This document shows, one piece after another, positions 1-5,559 of a stretch of DNA of 5,976 nt; within the stretch, counting starts at the first letter, position 1; every line of letters begins with the position of its first letter. The stretch is from Actinomycetes bacterium (lineage in GTDB: Bacteria > Actinomycetota > Actinomycetes > Actinomycetales > Micrococcaceae). The notes under the pieces were generated by a model. The model searched no databases. It saw only the letters and a program-made list of their open reading frames with translations, and was not told the origin of the DNA. The stretch covers positions 1 through 5,976 of the forward strand of contig JAFAAV010000040.1 of NCBI GenBank assembly GCA_023426375.1, in the 5' to 3' direction. Position numbers and translations under genes: made by a program.

Positions 1-680
1 ATGCTGGGCTTCGCGGAGGCCGCCGGCGGTCGGATCGTGAACCGCGACCGGATGTGGCAATCGTCGAAAAGGAGTTCGCGCTGTCCGGGTCAGAGCAGAA
101 TCCGGACGTCACCAACCGCGACCTGAAGCTCACGCTGAGCCGCATACTGCCCGGCGCGGCGGGTCCTGTCGAGGCGTTCAAGAAGCACGGTGAGGATTTT
201 GTAGTGGCGTCCTCACTGAGCGAGCTCGTGGATGGGATGAACGCACTGACCGATGAACCGCTGATTGATCTGGCCGACTTGGAACGACAAATCGTGGCGC
301 GTGACCGCGAGATGGATAATCCGTTCACCAAGGATCTGCAGGTGTCCGCAATTCACAACTCTCGACGGTCGAGAGGTGAAAAGCTGGCGCGCACCTCTTC
401 ACCCCACAAGATCCTCGACCCCAAGGCCGGTCCGCTCATCGCGGTCAGGTTGAACATCATCACGCGCAAGACTTTGGGAGGCTTGCAGACGGACTTGTCC
501 GGGCGCGTTCAGGGTCACGATCACGCGCCGGTTCCGGGTTTGTGGGCGGCCGGTGAGATCGCGGGATTCGGTGGCGGCGGGATGCACGGCTACCGGTCGT
601 TGGAAGGCACATTCCTGGACGGCTGCCTGTTCTCCGGGCGCCAGGCGGGCCGGAGTATTGCGGAGGAGCTGCGGGGCTGA
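1..680 (+). pseudogene. FAD-binding dehydrogenase (KstD/fumarate reductase-like), 3' part, frame broken by internal deletion
   Basis: Flavin-dependent oxidoreductase related to 3-ketosteroid dehydrogenases and fumarate reductase flavoproteins; substrate unknown. The 5' end lies outside the window. Bases 1-57 read in frame 1 as LGFAEAAGGRIVNRDRMW, a recognisable mid-protein block of this family. From about base 60 the family sequence continues in frame 3 with IVEKEFALSGSEQNPDV and runs to a TGA at 678-680. The C-terminus carries the FAD-binding signature GLWAAGEIAGFGGGGMHGY followed by SLEGTFLDGCLFSGRQAG. Frame 1 itself ends at a TGA at 124-126. From memory of intact relatives (about 550 residues), some 65-70 residues normally separate the RMW and IVEKEF blocks, so the join at 58-59 is a deletion that also shifts frame. 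The GTG at 54 has no ribosome binding site, so separate translation of the 3' part is unlikely. Family assignment is firm; the deletion size is an estimate. An assembly error is the alternative. Confidence 0.8.
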
Positions 681-696
681 GTGGTAATTGTGCCCC

Positions 697-990
697 TCAG
701 GCAGCTTGGACAGGCTTGATCTCCGCTAGCGACTCGCCAAGCCGGTCCCGCACGATTTCGAGGTCGTAGCGGTTCTGCAAGTTCATCCAGAACTCATCCT
801 CGATCTCGAAGTATCGGCCAAGCCTCAGCGCCGTGTCGGCTGTGATCCGGCGCTTCCCGTGCACGATCTCGTTAATCCGACGCGGGGGCACGCCAATCTC
901 GACCGCCAGTTTGTGCTGCGTAATGCCAAAGCCGTTGATGAACTCTTCCATCAGAATCTCGCCGGGGTGGATGGGGCTGTGCTTATCCAT
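697..990 (-). CDS. higA: HigA-family antitoxin, XRE-type helix-turn-helix (toxin partner missing)
   Basis: Encodes a 97-residue DNA-binding antitoxin of the HigA / addiction-module antidote family. It starts with MDKHSPIHPGEILMEEF; the HPGEIL motif is a family hallmark. An XRE helix-turn-helix covers about residues 23-62 (ITQHKLAVEIGVPPRRINEI, then ITADTALRLGRYF) and is followed by the family FWMNLQNRYDLE block at 67-78. The ATG at 990-988 was chosen because AGAGGAGG lies 5 nt upstream; an in-frame start at 1023 would add 11 residues that do not match the family. HigA normally neutralises the HigB mRNA interferase and represses its own promoter. Here no complete higB is present upstream, only an 18-codon remnant (983-1036), and the gene downstream is the convergent dehydrogenase, 16 bp away. 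HigA may therefore act only as an autorepressor or standalone regulator. Length and motifs look intact. Confidence 0.9.
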   Translation of the reverse strand: MDKHSPIHPGEILMEEFINGFGITQHKLAVEIGVPPRRINEIVHGKRRITADTALRLGRYFEIEDEFWMNLQNRYDLEIVRDRLGESLAEIKPVQAA

Positions 991-1036
991 GAAAACCTCC
1001 TCTGCGCAGTCTCTCTGTCCCAAAAGACTTGATCAC
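983..1036 (-). pseudogene. higB: HigB toxin remnant: start codon and first residues only
   Basis: Reading from the GTG at 1036-1034 gives an 18-codon frame, MIKSFGTERLRRGGFHG then TAA. The first six to eight residues resemble the N-terminus of RelE-like HigB toxins, which often begin MIKSF; the remainder is simply the higA ribosome-binding region read in frame. A complete HigB is about 90-100 residues and normally occupies exactly this place before higA. The stop overlaps the start of higA (983-990). The GTG lies 7 nt downstream of a good -10 box (TATGAT), so it would be a leaderless start. Inference: most of higB was removed by an internal deletion that kept the promoter, the start codon and the higA ribosome binding site. 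The match is short, so chance similarity cannot be excluded. Confidence 0.6.
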
Positions 1037-1042
1037 ACCCTC

Positions 1043-1071
1043 ATCATAACGTGTTGCGTCAATAACGTGAA
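1043..1071 (-). promoter_or_regulatory. higBA promoter (-35 TTCACG, 17-bp spacer, -10 TATGAT)
   Basis: On the minus strand, TTCACG (1071-1066) is separated by 17 bp from TATGAT (1048-1043). The -10 matches consensus at five of six positions and the -35 at four of six. Transcription would begin about 7 nt downstream, at or next to the GTG of the higB remnant at 1036, giving a leaderless transcript. The elements are overlapped by the ATAACG operator repeats, as expected for an autoregulated toxin-antitoxin promoter. Confidence 0.6.
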
Positions 1072-1079
1072 TCGTTATG
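1045..1079. promoter_or_regulatory. Probable HigA operator: three ATAACG half-sites
   Basis: ATAACG occurs at 1046-1051 and 1062-1067, and inverted as CGTTAT at 1073-1078. The last two form a palindrome with 5-nt spacing (ATAACG-TGAAT-CGTTAT, 1062-1078) that covers the -35 region. The first copy overlaps the -10. ATAACGTG is shared in full by the two direct copies. The outer arms CATAACG (1045-1051) and CGTTATG (1073-1079) also pair. Position and symmetry fit binding of a HigA dimer for autorepression; which protein binds is inferred from location. Confidence 0.65.
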
Positions 1080-1307
1080 CCCGCAAGGACTGAAACGCTT
1101 CGGAACGCGGGCGTGATTCGAAGGCTCTATCGAAGTTGGGTCACGCACATTCACCAGGTCTCACACTTCACCGCACCGTTACCCGCCTGACGCACCCTCG
1201 CCACTTCCATCAACGAATGTTGGTCCTGCTGACACGCTCGGGACCTGGGGGAATACGCCGTCAAGTTGGTCTCGAGTTGCCCGAAGTTCTTGAACGAAAG
1301 GTTCACC

Positions 1308-2591
1308 GTGAACACTCGAAGCAACCGCACTTTCGGCCGTATTTCCAAGGCCGCTGCGGCCGCGGCACTGTCCGCCGCCGTCCTCGCGCCCTTCACCGCT
1401 CCCGCTTACGCGCAGCCCGATACCCGCCCAGCCACAACCGAAGCCGCCGCGAACAACGGGACGCAGGCGGCGTCGTCGGTGGGCGAGCCCCTGTTGATCG
1501 GTCACCGCGGTGCGGCAGGCACTGCCCCGGAGAACACGGTGTCGGCGTTCAAGGACGCACGTTCCTCACACGCAGACTTCTTCGAAATCGATGTGCAGCT
1601 CTCTGCGGACGGCGTGCCCTTCCTCTTCCACGACGACACCCCAGCGCGCACCACCAATGTTGAAGAGGTGTTCCCGGGCCGCGAGAACGACCCGATTACG
1701 TCGTTCACCTGGGCCGAGCTGCAGCAACTGGACGCCGGGTCCTACTTCTCGGACAAGTTCGTGGGCGAGAAGATCCCGCACTTCGATGACGCCGCCAAGA
1801 TTGCCAACAACAAAATCGGCGTGTTCATCGAGATCAAGTCGCCGGTCAACTCTCCGGGCATTGAGAAGGTGGTCGCGGATTCGCTGCAGAACAACCGTGA
1901 CTGGAACCGTCTGCTGAAGAACGATCAGATCGAAGTACTTGGCTTCGACGCCGCGTCCAACCAGCGCTTCGCGGAGCTCGCCCCGGATGTTCCCCTCCAG
2001 CAGCTGATCGGCACCGTGCCCGATTCCGCGACGCTTGCCCAGATCGCCACGTACGCCGATCACTTCGGCACCAGCTACCGCAACCTGGATGCGGCCGGCG
2101 TGCAGCGGGTGAAGGCTGCGGGCTTAGGCATCGGCGTCTACACGGTGAACTCCACCGAAGCCTATGACCAGATGGTCGCGCTGGGTGTGGATCGCGTGAC
2201 CGGCGATTTCCCCATCCAGTTCTCCCGTCACGAGCGCGGTCAGAAGCCGTTCCCGCAGAACACGGGCGTGCAGATCGCAGACTCGATCAACGACGTGCCC
2301 GGCAACGACCTGCAGCCGGAAACCGGTGAGCACGTGATCTTGCAGAACACCACGAACCGCACTATCGATGTCTCGGGCTACATCATTCGCGACGCCGCCA
2401 ACACCCAGCTCACCGTGGGCGACGGCTACGTCCTGGCACCGGGTGCGCAACTGCGCGTCTACACCGGCCCGGGCACCAACCGCGTGGACGCCTACTACAA
2501 CAACGGCACCGCCAACGTTCTCAACAACGGCGGCGATTCCATCGCCCTGTGGACCGGTAACGGGAACTTGCAGGACACCTTCGCAAACTAA
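1308..2591 (+). CDS. Secreted glycerophosphodiester phosphodiesterase with C-terminal lamin-tail domain
   Basis: Encodes 427 residues. The GTG at 1308 was chosen because GAAAGG (1296-1301) lies 6 nt upstream and a clean signal peptide follows: basic N-region to residue 14, alanine-rich core, and an AYA cleavage motif ending at residue 35. The GDPD domain spans about residues 60-308. Catalytic and metal-binding motifs are all present: HRG at 66-68, ENT at 75-77, EID at 93-95, HDD at 108-110 and EIK at 175-177. A C-terminal lamin-tail (LTD) beta-domain follows at about 318-427, recognised by EHVILQNTTNRTIDVSGYII and VLAPGAQLRVYTGPGTN. Family knowledge: such enzymes cleave glycerophosphodiesters to glycerol-3-phosphate and an alcohol, scavenging phosphate and glycerol from phospholipid headgroups or teichoic acids outside the cell. 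The LTD probably aids attachment to a surface or substrate. No clear promoter was found in the 217 bp upstream of the start. The gene appears monocistronic and ends in a strong hairpin. Confidence 0.93.
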   Translation: MNTRSNRTFGRISKAAAAAALSAAVLAPFTAPAYAQPDTRPATTEAAANNGTQAASSVGEPLLIGHRGAAGTAPENTVSAFKDARSSHADFFEIDVQLSADGVPFLFHDDTPARTTNVEEVFPGRENDPITSFTWAELQQLDAGSYFSDKFVGEKIPHFDDAAKIANNKIGVFIEIKSPVNSPGIEKVVADSLQNNRDWNRLLKNDQIEVLGFDAASNQRFAELAPDVPLQQLIGTVPDSATLAQIATYADHFGTSYRNLDAAGVQRVKAAGLGIGVYTVNSTEAYDQMVALGVDRVTGDFPIQFSRHERGQKPFPQNTGVQIADSINDVPGNDLQPETGEHVILQNTTNRTIDVSGYIIRDAANTQLTVGDGYVLAPGAQLRVYTGPGTNRVDAYYNNGTANVLNNGGDSIALWTGNGNLQDTFAN

Positions 2592-2605
2592 CCGCGTTTC
2601 ACAGT

Positions 2606-2658
2606 CGACGACGGCGGGCGGTCACCTTCGAGTTGAAGGTGACCGCCCGCCGTCGTCG
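2606..2658 (+). terminator. Long perfect hairpin terminator after the GDPD gene
   Basis: Arms 2606-2629 and 2635-2658 are perfect 24-bp reverse complements around a 5-nt loop (GAGTT), starting 15 nt after the stop codon. There is no U-tract after either arm, as is common for high-GC actinobacterial terminators. It sits between convergent genes and may serve the minus-strand gene ending at 2754 as well. A weaker inverted repeat, ATGTGCCG (2672-2679) with CGGCACAT (2701-2708), lies in the same gap. Confidence 0.85.
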
Positions 2659-2753
2659 TGATGGGATCTTCATGTGCCGCCGTTGGCATGCTCACCGGCC
2701 CGGCACATCAGCTCCGGCCTGGCCAGGTGATGGCACGTGGTCAACCTGACTAA

Positions 2754-2900
2754 TTAGCCGCCGAGTCCGAGATCCAACGAGATAACGCCAATACCGATCA
2801 CCAGTCCGGTGGCCAAGAAGAACCCGATCATGATGAGAACGAGGCCCCAGGGTGTCCCCTTCTCCGGGTTGCTGGGCTGGCTCTTAGGTGTGTTTTCCAT
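2754..2900 (-). CDS. Small single-span membrane protein, function unknown
   Basis: Encodes 48 residues. The hydrophilic N-terminus (MENTPKSQPSNPEKGTPW) is rich in Pro, Ser and charge. One glycine-rich hydrophobic segment of about 24 residues (from GLVLIMIGFF to GVISL) follows, and the protein ends DLGLGG. The ATG at 2900-2898 was chosen because AAGGGA lies 6 nt upstream on the minus strand; a start at 2975 would add 25 residues with no membrane or family character and no clear ribosome binding site. The length, the start signal and the clean membrane segment support a real gene. The layout suggests an N-in or N-out anchored peptide. I do not recognise the family. It stands alone between the GDPD terminator and vapC, with no clear promoter seen. 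Confidence 0.65.
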   Translation of the reverse strand: MENTPKSQPSNPEKGTPWGLVLIMIGFFLATGLVIGIGVISLDLGLGG

Positions 2901-3058
2901 GGTCTTCCCTTCGTTCAGCAGAGCTTCAAGTCTTGCAGGTTCGGAGCAGTGAGGGTGAAAGTGACATGTTTGCACCAGTTATTTGTAGGTGGGATGAAAT
3001 CGCAGCGTGCTGTGATGATCGTGCAGAGAAGCAGCCACGCGGTAGCGGTTGCGCCCCC

Positions 3059-3430
3059 TCAGGCTTGTTCCGAATAGCCAACGCCCAAGTCTTCACACGC
3101 TTTGCGGAGCCGTTTGTCTCTCGTCCACAGCGTAGCTCCACCAACTAATGACACGGATCCGAGGAGATGTACATCAACCGCGCTTAATCCTCGTCCCCAA
3201 AGTTGCTCACTGCGGACCAAAGTCATGGTCTCCACATGACTCATTATTGGAAACTGTTCAAGGTTTTCAATCATCCCAAGTACGGAGTCGCGATTCCTGA
3301 TCGATCCCAGTGACAACTCCTGAACAACAAATGGGTGGTAGCCGACTAGGTCTTGTTCGAGAAGGGTCACCATCACTGGCTCTGCCCCATGAAGATGATC
3401 GATCCAAATTGAGGTATCAACCAGAATCAT
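3059..3430 (-). CDS. vapC: VapC-family PIN-domain ribonuclease toxin
   Basis: Encodes a 123-residue PIN-domain endoribonuclease. The start MILVDTSIWIDHL is a classic PIN N-terminus. The four expected acidic residues that hold Mg2+ are visible: D5, E38 (in VVQELSLGSI), D86 (in GLSAVDVHLL) and D105 (in LWTRDKRL). Length is normal for VapC, so the toxin looks catalytically intact. Family members cleave tRNA or rRNA and stop translation when the antitoxin is lost; the target of this one cannot be told from sequence. The ATG overlaps the vapB stop by 4 nt (3427-3430), giving translational coupling. The region is visibly more AT-rich than the flanking genes, consistent with horizontal acquisition. 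High confidence in family and function. Confidence 0.93.
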   Translation of the reverse strand: MILVDTSIWIDHLHGAEPVMVTLLEQDLVGYHPFVVQELSLGSIRNRDSVLGMIENLEQFPIMSHVETMTLVRSEQLWGRGLSAVDVHLLGSVSLVGGATLWTRDKRLRKACEDLGVGYSEQA

Positions 3431-3624
3431 GCGGCTTGCCCACGTTGACGCGGAGCAGCCGTAGCCTCCGGGTCACTTCCCCCCAATGCAATAAGTCGCT
3501 TTGCGCTTTCAACTCGGATAAGCGTCTTCAAACCATCACGCAAGAGCACCGACCGTTCAGTGATCCCGGTCAGCTCACTGGCCTGAGCCAGCAGTTCATC
3601 ATCGATGTTCACCGTCGTGCGCAT
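3427..3624 (-). CDS. vapB: VapB-family ribbon-helix-helix antitoxin
   Basis: Encodes 65 residues. The N-terminus MRTTVNIDDELLAQASELTG is the ribbon-helix-helix DNA-binding part, with the RTTVNID beta-strand forming the dimer ribbon. The following helix ends in LKTLIRVESAKRLIALGG, and the tail EATAAPRQR is the part that normally wraps into the VapC active site. The ATG at 3624-3622 was chosen because GGAGG lies 5 nt upstream on the minus strand; an in-frame start six codons earlier overlaps that site. The stop overlaps vapC (ATGA). The protein should neutralise VapC and, with it, repress the operon from the operator upstream. It is complete and close to family consensus. Confidence 0.92.
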   Translation of the reverse strand: MRTTVNIDDELLAQASELTGITERSVLLRDGLKTLIRVESAKRLIALGGSDPEATAAPRQRGQAA

Positions 3625-3651
3625 GACATCCTCCAAGATCACCGAAACCTA

Positions 3652-3675
3652 CATCATCTGATGCTGTATATGATG
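3652..3675. promoter_or_regulatory. Candidate VapBC operator upstream of vapB
   Basis: CATCAT (3652-3657) and ATGATG (3670-3675) form an inverted repeat with a 12-nt spacer. The spacer contains a further TGATG (3659-3663), which pairs with the first arm at close range. It lies about 28 bp upstream of the vapB start in the divergent gap, where an autoregulatory VapBC site is expected. No convincing -35/-10 pair was identified for vapB, so this is a positional inference. Confidence 0.4.
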
Positions 3676-3802
3676 CCACCGAGATGGCCCAGAGACAACG
3701 GTCGTGGGCATCAAGTTTGCGGTGAATCGTCCGGAAAACCTGCAGGTCAGCTTGATAGAGATTGGGGAGACGCATGAAACCCACTGGTAGAAAGAGGACA
3801 CC

Positions 3803-4417
3803 GTGAAAATCACGATCATCGGCGGCTCGAAGGGCACCGGGGCCTACGTGGGAGCAGCAGCGCTCCAAGCCGGGGACGAGGTCACCGTCTTGTCCCGCAG
3901 TGGTGATGTGCCCGGGGACGTGCGGAGCGTCGTCGGCAGCGCAACCGACCCGGCAGCAGTGCGCACGGCAATTGCTGGCGCGGACGCCGTCGTCGTCACC
4001 GTGGGCGGGGCCAAGGGCGTCAAGCATCAGCGCGCCGAGGTCACGAAAACCGTGATTGCGGCCATGAAGGAGGCTGGCGTGCGCCGGCTGATCGTGCAGT
4101 CGTCGCTGGGTGCGGGTGACTCTGCGTCGCAGCTCTCGGCCCCGCTGAACATCATCACGCCGATCATGCTGGCCAAGCCGCTGGCCGATCACAATGAGCA
4201 GGAAGCGGCGGTTGAGAAGTCCGGTCTGGACTGGACGATCGTGCGCCCGTCGGGATTGTCGACCAAGCCCGCAACGGGTGAGGTGAAAGCGCTGACGGTT
4301 GGCCAGGAGGGCAAGCTGGGCGGCTCTATTCCGCGAGCAGATCTAGCTGCGTACATGCTGGCGGCCGTGACGGATCAGTCCACGTTCGGTAAGGCCATCG
4401 GAGTGAGCAGCAGGTAG
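3803..4417 (+). CDS. NAD(P)-binding, NmrA/atypical SDR-like oxidoreductase
   Basis: Encodes 204 residues of an NAD(P)-binding Rossmann-fold protein. The dinucleotide-binding glycine motif GGSKGTGAYV (residues 7-16) starts right after the first strand MKITII. VTVLSRSGD follows at the second strand, DAVVVTVGGAKG at the fourth, and IVQSSLGAG and DWTIVRPSGL mark the later strands. This is the pattern of NmrA-like/atypical short-chain dehydrogenases (pfam13460 type). The canonical SDR Tyr-x-x-x-Lys pair is not obvious, so it could be a flavin/quinone reductase-like enzyme or a redox sensor; the substrate is unknown. The GTG at 3803 is preceded by GAGG at 5 nt. The gene is divergent from vapBC across a 178-bp gap and lies 84 bp before the alcohol dehydrogenase gene on the same strand. 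Confidence 0.88.
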   Translation: MKITIIGGSKGTGAYVGAAALQAGDEVTVLSRSGDVPGDVRSVVGSATDPAAVRTAIAGADAVVVTVGGAKGVKHQRAEVTKTVIAAMKEAGVRRLIVQSSLGAGDSASQLSAPLNIITPIMLAKPLADHNEQEAAVEKSGLDWTIVRPSGLSTKPATGEVKALTVGQEGKLGGSIPRADLAAYMLAAVTDQSTFGKAIGVSSR

Positions 4418-4439
4418 TGAGAAGGGTCTCACAGCCCTT
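4417..4439 (+). terminator. Weak hairpin(s) after the NmrA-like gene
   Basis: GTGAGA (4417-4422) pairs with TCTCAC (4427-4432) around AGGG. Alternatively AAGGG (4422-4426) pairs with CCCTT (4435-4439) and is followed by TATT. The two foldings are mutually exclusive. Stems are only 5-6 bp, so this may be a partial terminator or no functional element. Confidence 0.3.
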
Positions 4440-4458
4440 TATTCACGCGGAACTTTCA

Positions 4459-4464
4459 TAGAAT
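4459..4464 (+). promoter_or_regulatory. Possible -10 box for the alcohol dehydrogenase gene
   Basis: TAGAAT matches the -10 consensus at five of six positions and lies 37 bp before the ATG at 4502. The -35 region (around CTTTAT, 4437-4442) is poor. GTGTTCACAC (4469-4478), a short inverted repeat just downstream, could be a regulator site. AGGAG at 4490-4494 is the likely ribosome binding site. Confidence 0.35.
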
Positions 4465-4501
4465 GGAAGTGTTCACACCCGATGACGAGTAGGAGCACAC
4501 C

Positions 4502-5450
4502 ATGAGGGCATGGCATTTCGTTGGTACCCACAAACCGTTCGAGCGCGTGGAGATTCCCGAGCCCACCGCGGGACCGGGCAAGGTAGTCATTGACGTGAAG
4601 GCCGCCGGGTTGTGCCACTCGGATGTCGGCATCATGGAGGACGAGAAATGGCTCGCCAACATGAAGGAACTTCCGGTCGTCCCGGGTCATGAGACCGCCG
4701 GCGTGATCAGTGAGGTCGGCGAGGGCGTCACCGATTGGAAGGTCGGCGACAAGGTTGCCGTCACCCCCCATGGCCGAGTTCATGGGCTACATGGTCAACG
4801 GCGCGTGGGAGGACCGCGCGGAAGTTTCGGTCGAGGCGCTCATTCCGATGCCCGAAGGCGTCAGCTTTGCTGAAGCAGCCGCCGCTACCGACGCCGGCAT
4901 GACCTCCGTGGGCGCGTTGACCACCGGCGGTGTCGAGGCCGGAATGAAGGTTGGCATCATCGGATTCGGTGGCCTCGGCCAGATCGGCGCCCGAGTTGCT
5001 CACTTGCGCGGTGCCAAGGTGTACGTCGCGGAGATCAACGAAAAAGTCTGGGACCGCGCTCGAGAAGGCGGAGCCGTCAAGGTGGCCAAGTCCATCGCGG
5101 AGTTCGCCGATGACGAGCTCGACGTGATCATCGACTACGCGGGCTTTGGTGTGACCACCAAGGAAGCACTGGACGTCGTGAAGTGGACCGGCGGGGGACG
5201 CGTGGTCCAGGTGGGCATGGGAAAGCTGGAAGCCACCATCGACATTTACCCGCTGATCCTCGGCCGCAAGGAACTGGTCGGTTCGCAGGGTGGCAGCAAG
5301 GAAGACATCCTGGAGACCATGAAGTACATGGCCTCCGGCGATCTCAATCCAGTCATCAGTGAGATCGACTTCGAAGAGATCGCGGACGGCATTCAACAGC
5401 TGATCGACGGAACCGCGCAGGGCCGTTTGGTGGCGAAGGTCTCCGACTGA
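4502..5450 (+). pseudogene. Zinc-dependent alcohol dehydrogenase, frameshifted at a C6 run
   Basis: Medium-chain, GroES-like alcohol dehydrogenase, split in two frames. The first part, from the ATG at 4502 (AGGAG 7 nt upstream), holds the catalytic domain: zinc ligands C38 (GLCHSD) and H63-E64 (VPGHETAG), then GDKVAVTP. The second part, in the next frame from about 4770, continues with NGAWEDRAEVSVEALIPMP. It holds the NAD-binding motif GFGGLGQIG and runs to a TGA at 5448-5450, ending GRLVAKVSD. The switch coincides with six C at 4764-4769. Removing one C joins ACC CCC ATG GCC and restores a single protein of about 315 residues, slightly shorter than the usual 340. As written, the first frame ends at 4873 without the cofactor domain, so no functional enzyme is made. 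The rest is perfectly conserved, so the lesion is recent, a slippage variant, or a sequencing error. Intact relatives oxidise alcohols to aldehydes with NAD+. Confidence 0.88.
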
Positions 5451-5471
5451 CTCTGATCTATACAGCGTTAA

Positions 5472-5517
5472 GTGACGAAAGTGCACCCAGGAGGCATCCT
5501 GGGTGCACTTTCCTCAC
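5472..5517 (+). terminator. Strong hairpin terminator after the alcohol dehydrogenase gene
   Basis: Arms 5477-5492 and 5497-5512 are perfect 16-bp reverse complements with a GGCA loop. Past a single C/C mismatch the stem continues four more pairs (GTGA 5472-5475 with TCAC 5514-5517). The 3' arm ends CTTTC with no long U-tract. It starts 21 nt after the stop codon. Confidence 0.85.
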
Positions 5518-5559
5518 ATAGGCCTTCCGGCATCACCGGTAGTCAGGCACAGTTGTTAT

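Noticed and set aside
1149..1184. TTCACC-like repeats upstream of the GDPD gene resembling PHO boxes (ATTCACC, CTTCACC, GTTACCC)
   Set aside because: Attractive because GDPDs are often phosphate-regulated, but only one pair is spaced by 11 nt and its second unit matches GTTCACC at about four of seven positions.
1136..1663. Plus-strand open frame overlapping the GDPD start
   Set aside because: Arg-rich out-of-frame reading of the GDPD signal peptide and catalytic region; no start signal.
2718..2727. Palindrome CCTGGCCAGG downstream of the small membrane gene
   Set aside because: A 10-bp palindrome with no loop or neighbouring elements; expected by chance in GC-rich DNA.
3310..3777. Plus-strand open frame opposite vapBC
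   Set aside because: Antisense to two well-supported toxin-antitoxin genes and without recognisable motifs or a ribosome binding site.
3704..3790. 28-codon GTG-started frame just before the NmrA-like gene
   Set aside because: No ribosome binding site before the GTG and no recognisable similarity; it could equally be chance in a short gap.
3599..4192. Minus-strand open frame opposite the NmrA-like gene
   Set aside because: Arg/His-rich composition typical of antisense frames; overlaps the vapB start region and has no family features.
4761..5486. Long open frame on the minus strand opposite the alcohol dehydrogenase gene
   Set aside because: It runs antisense to a strongly conserved coding frame, resembles no known protein and reads through the terminator hairpin; typical of high-GC antisense frames.
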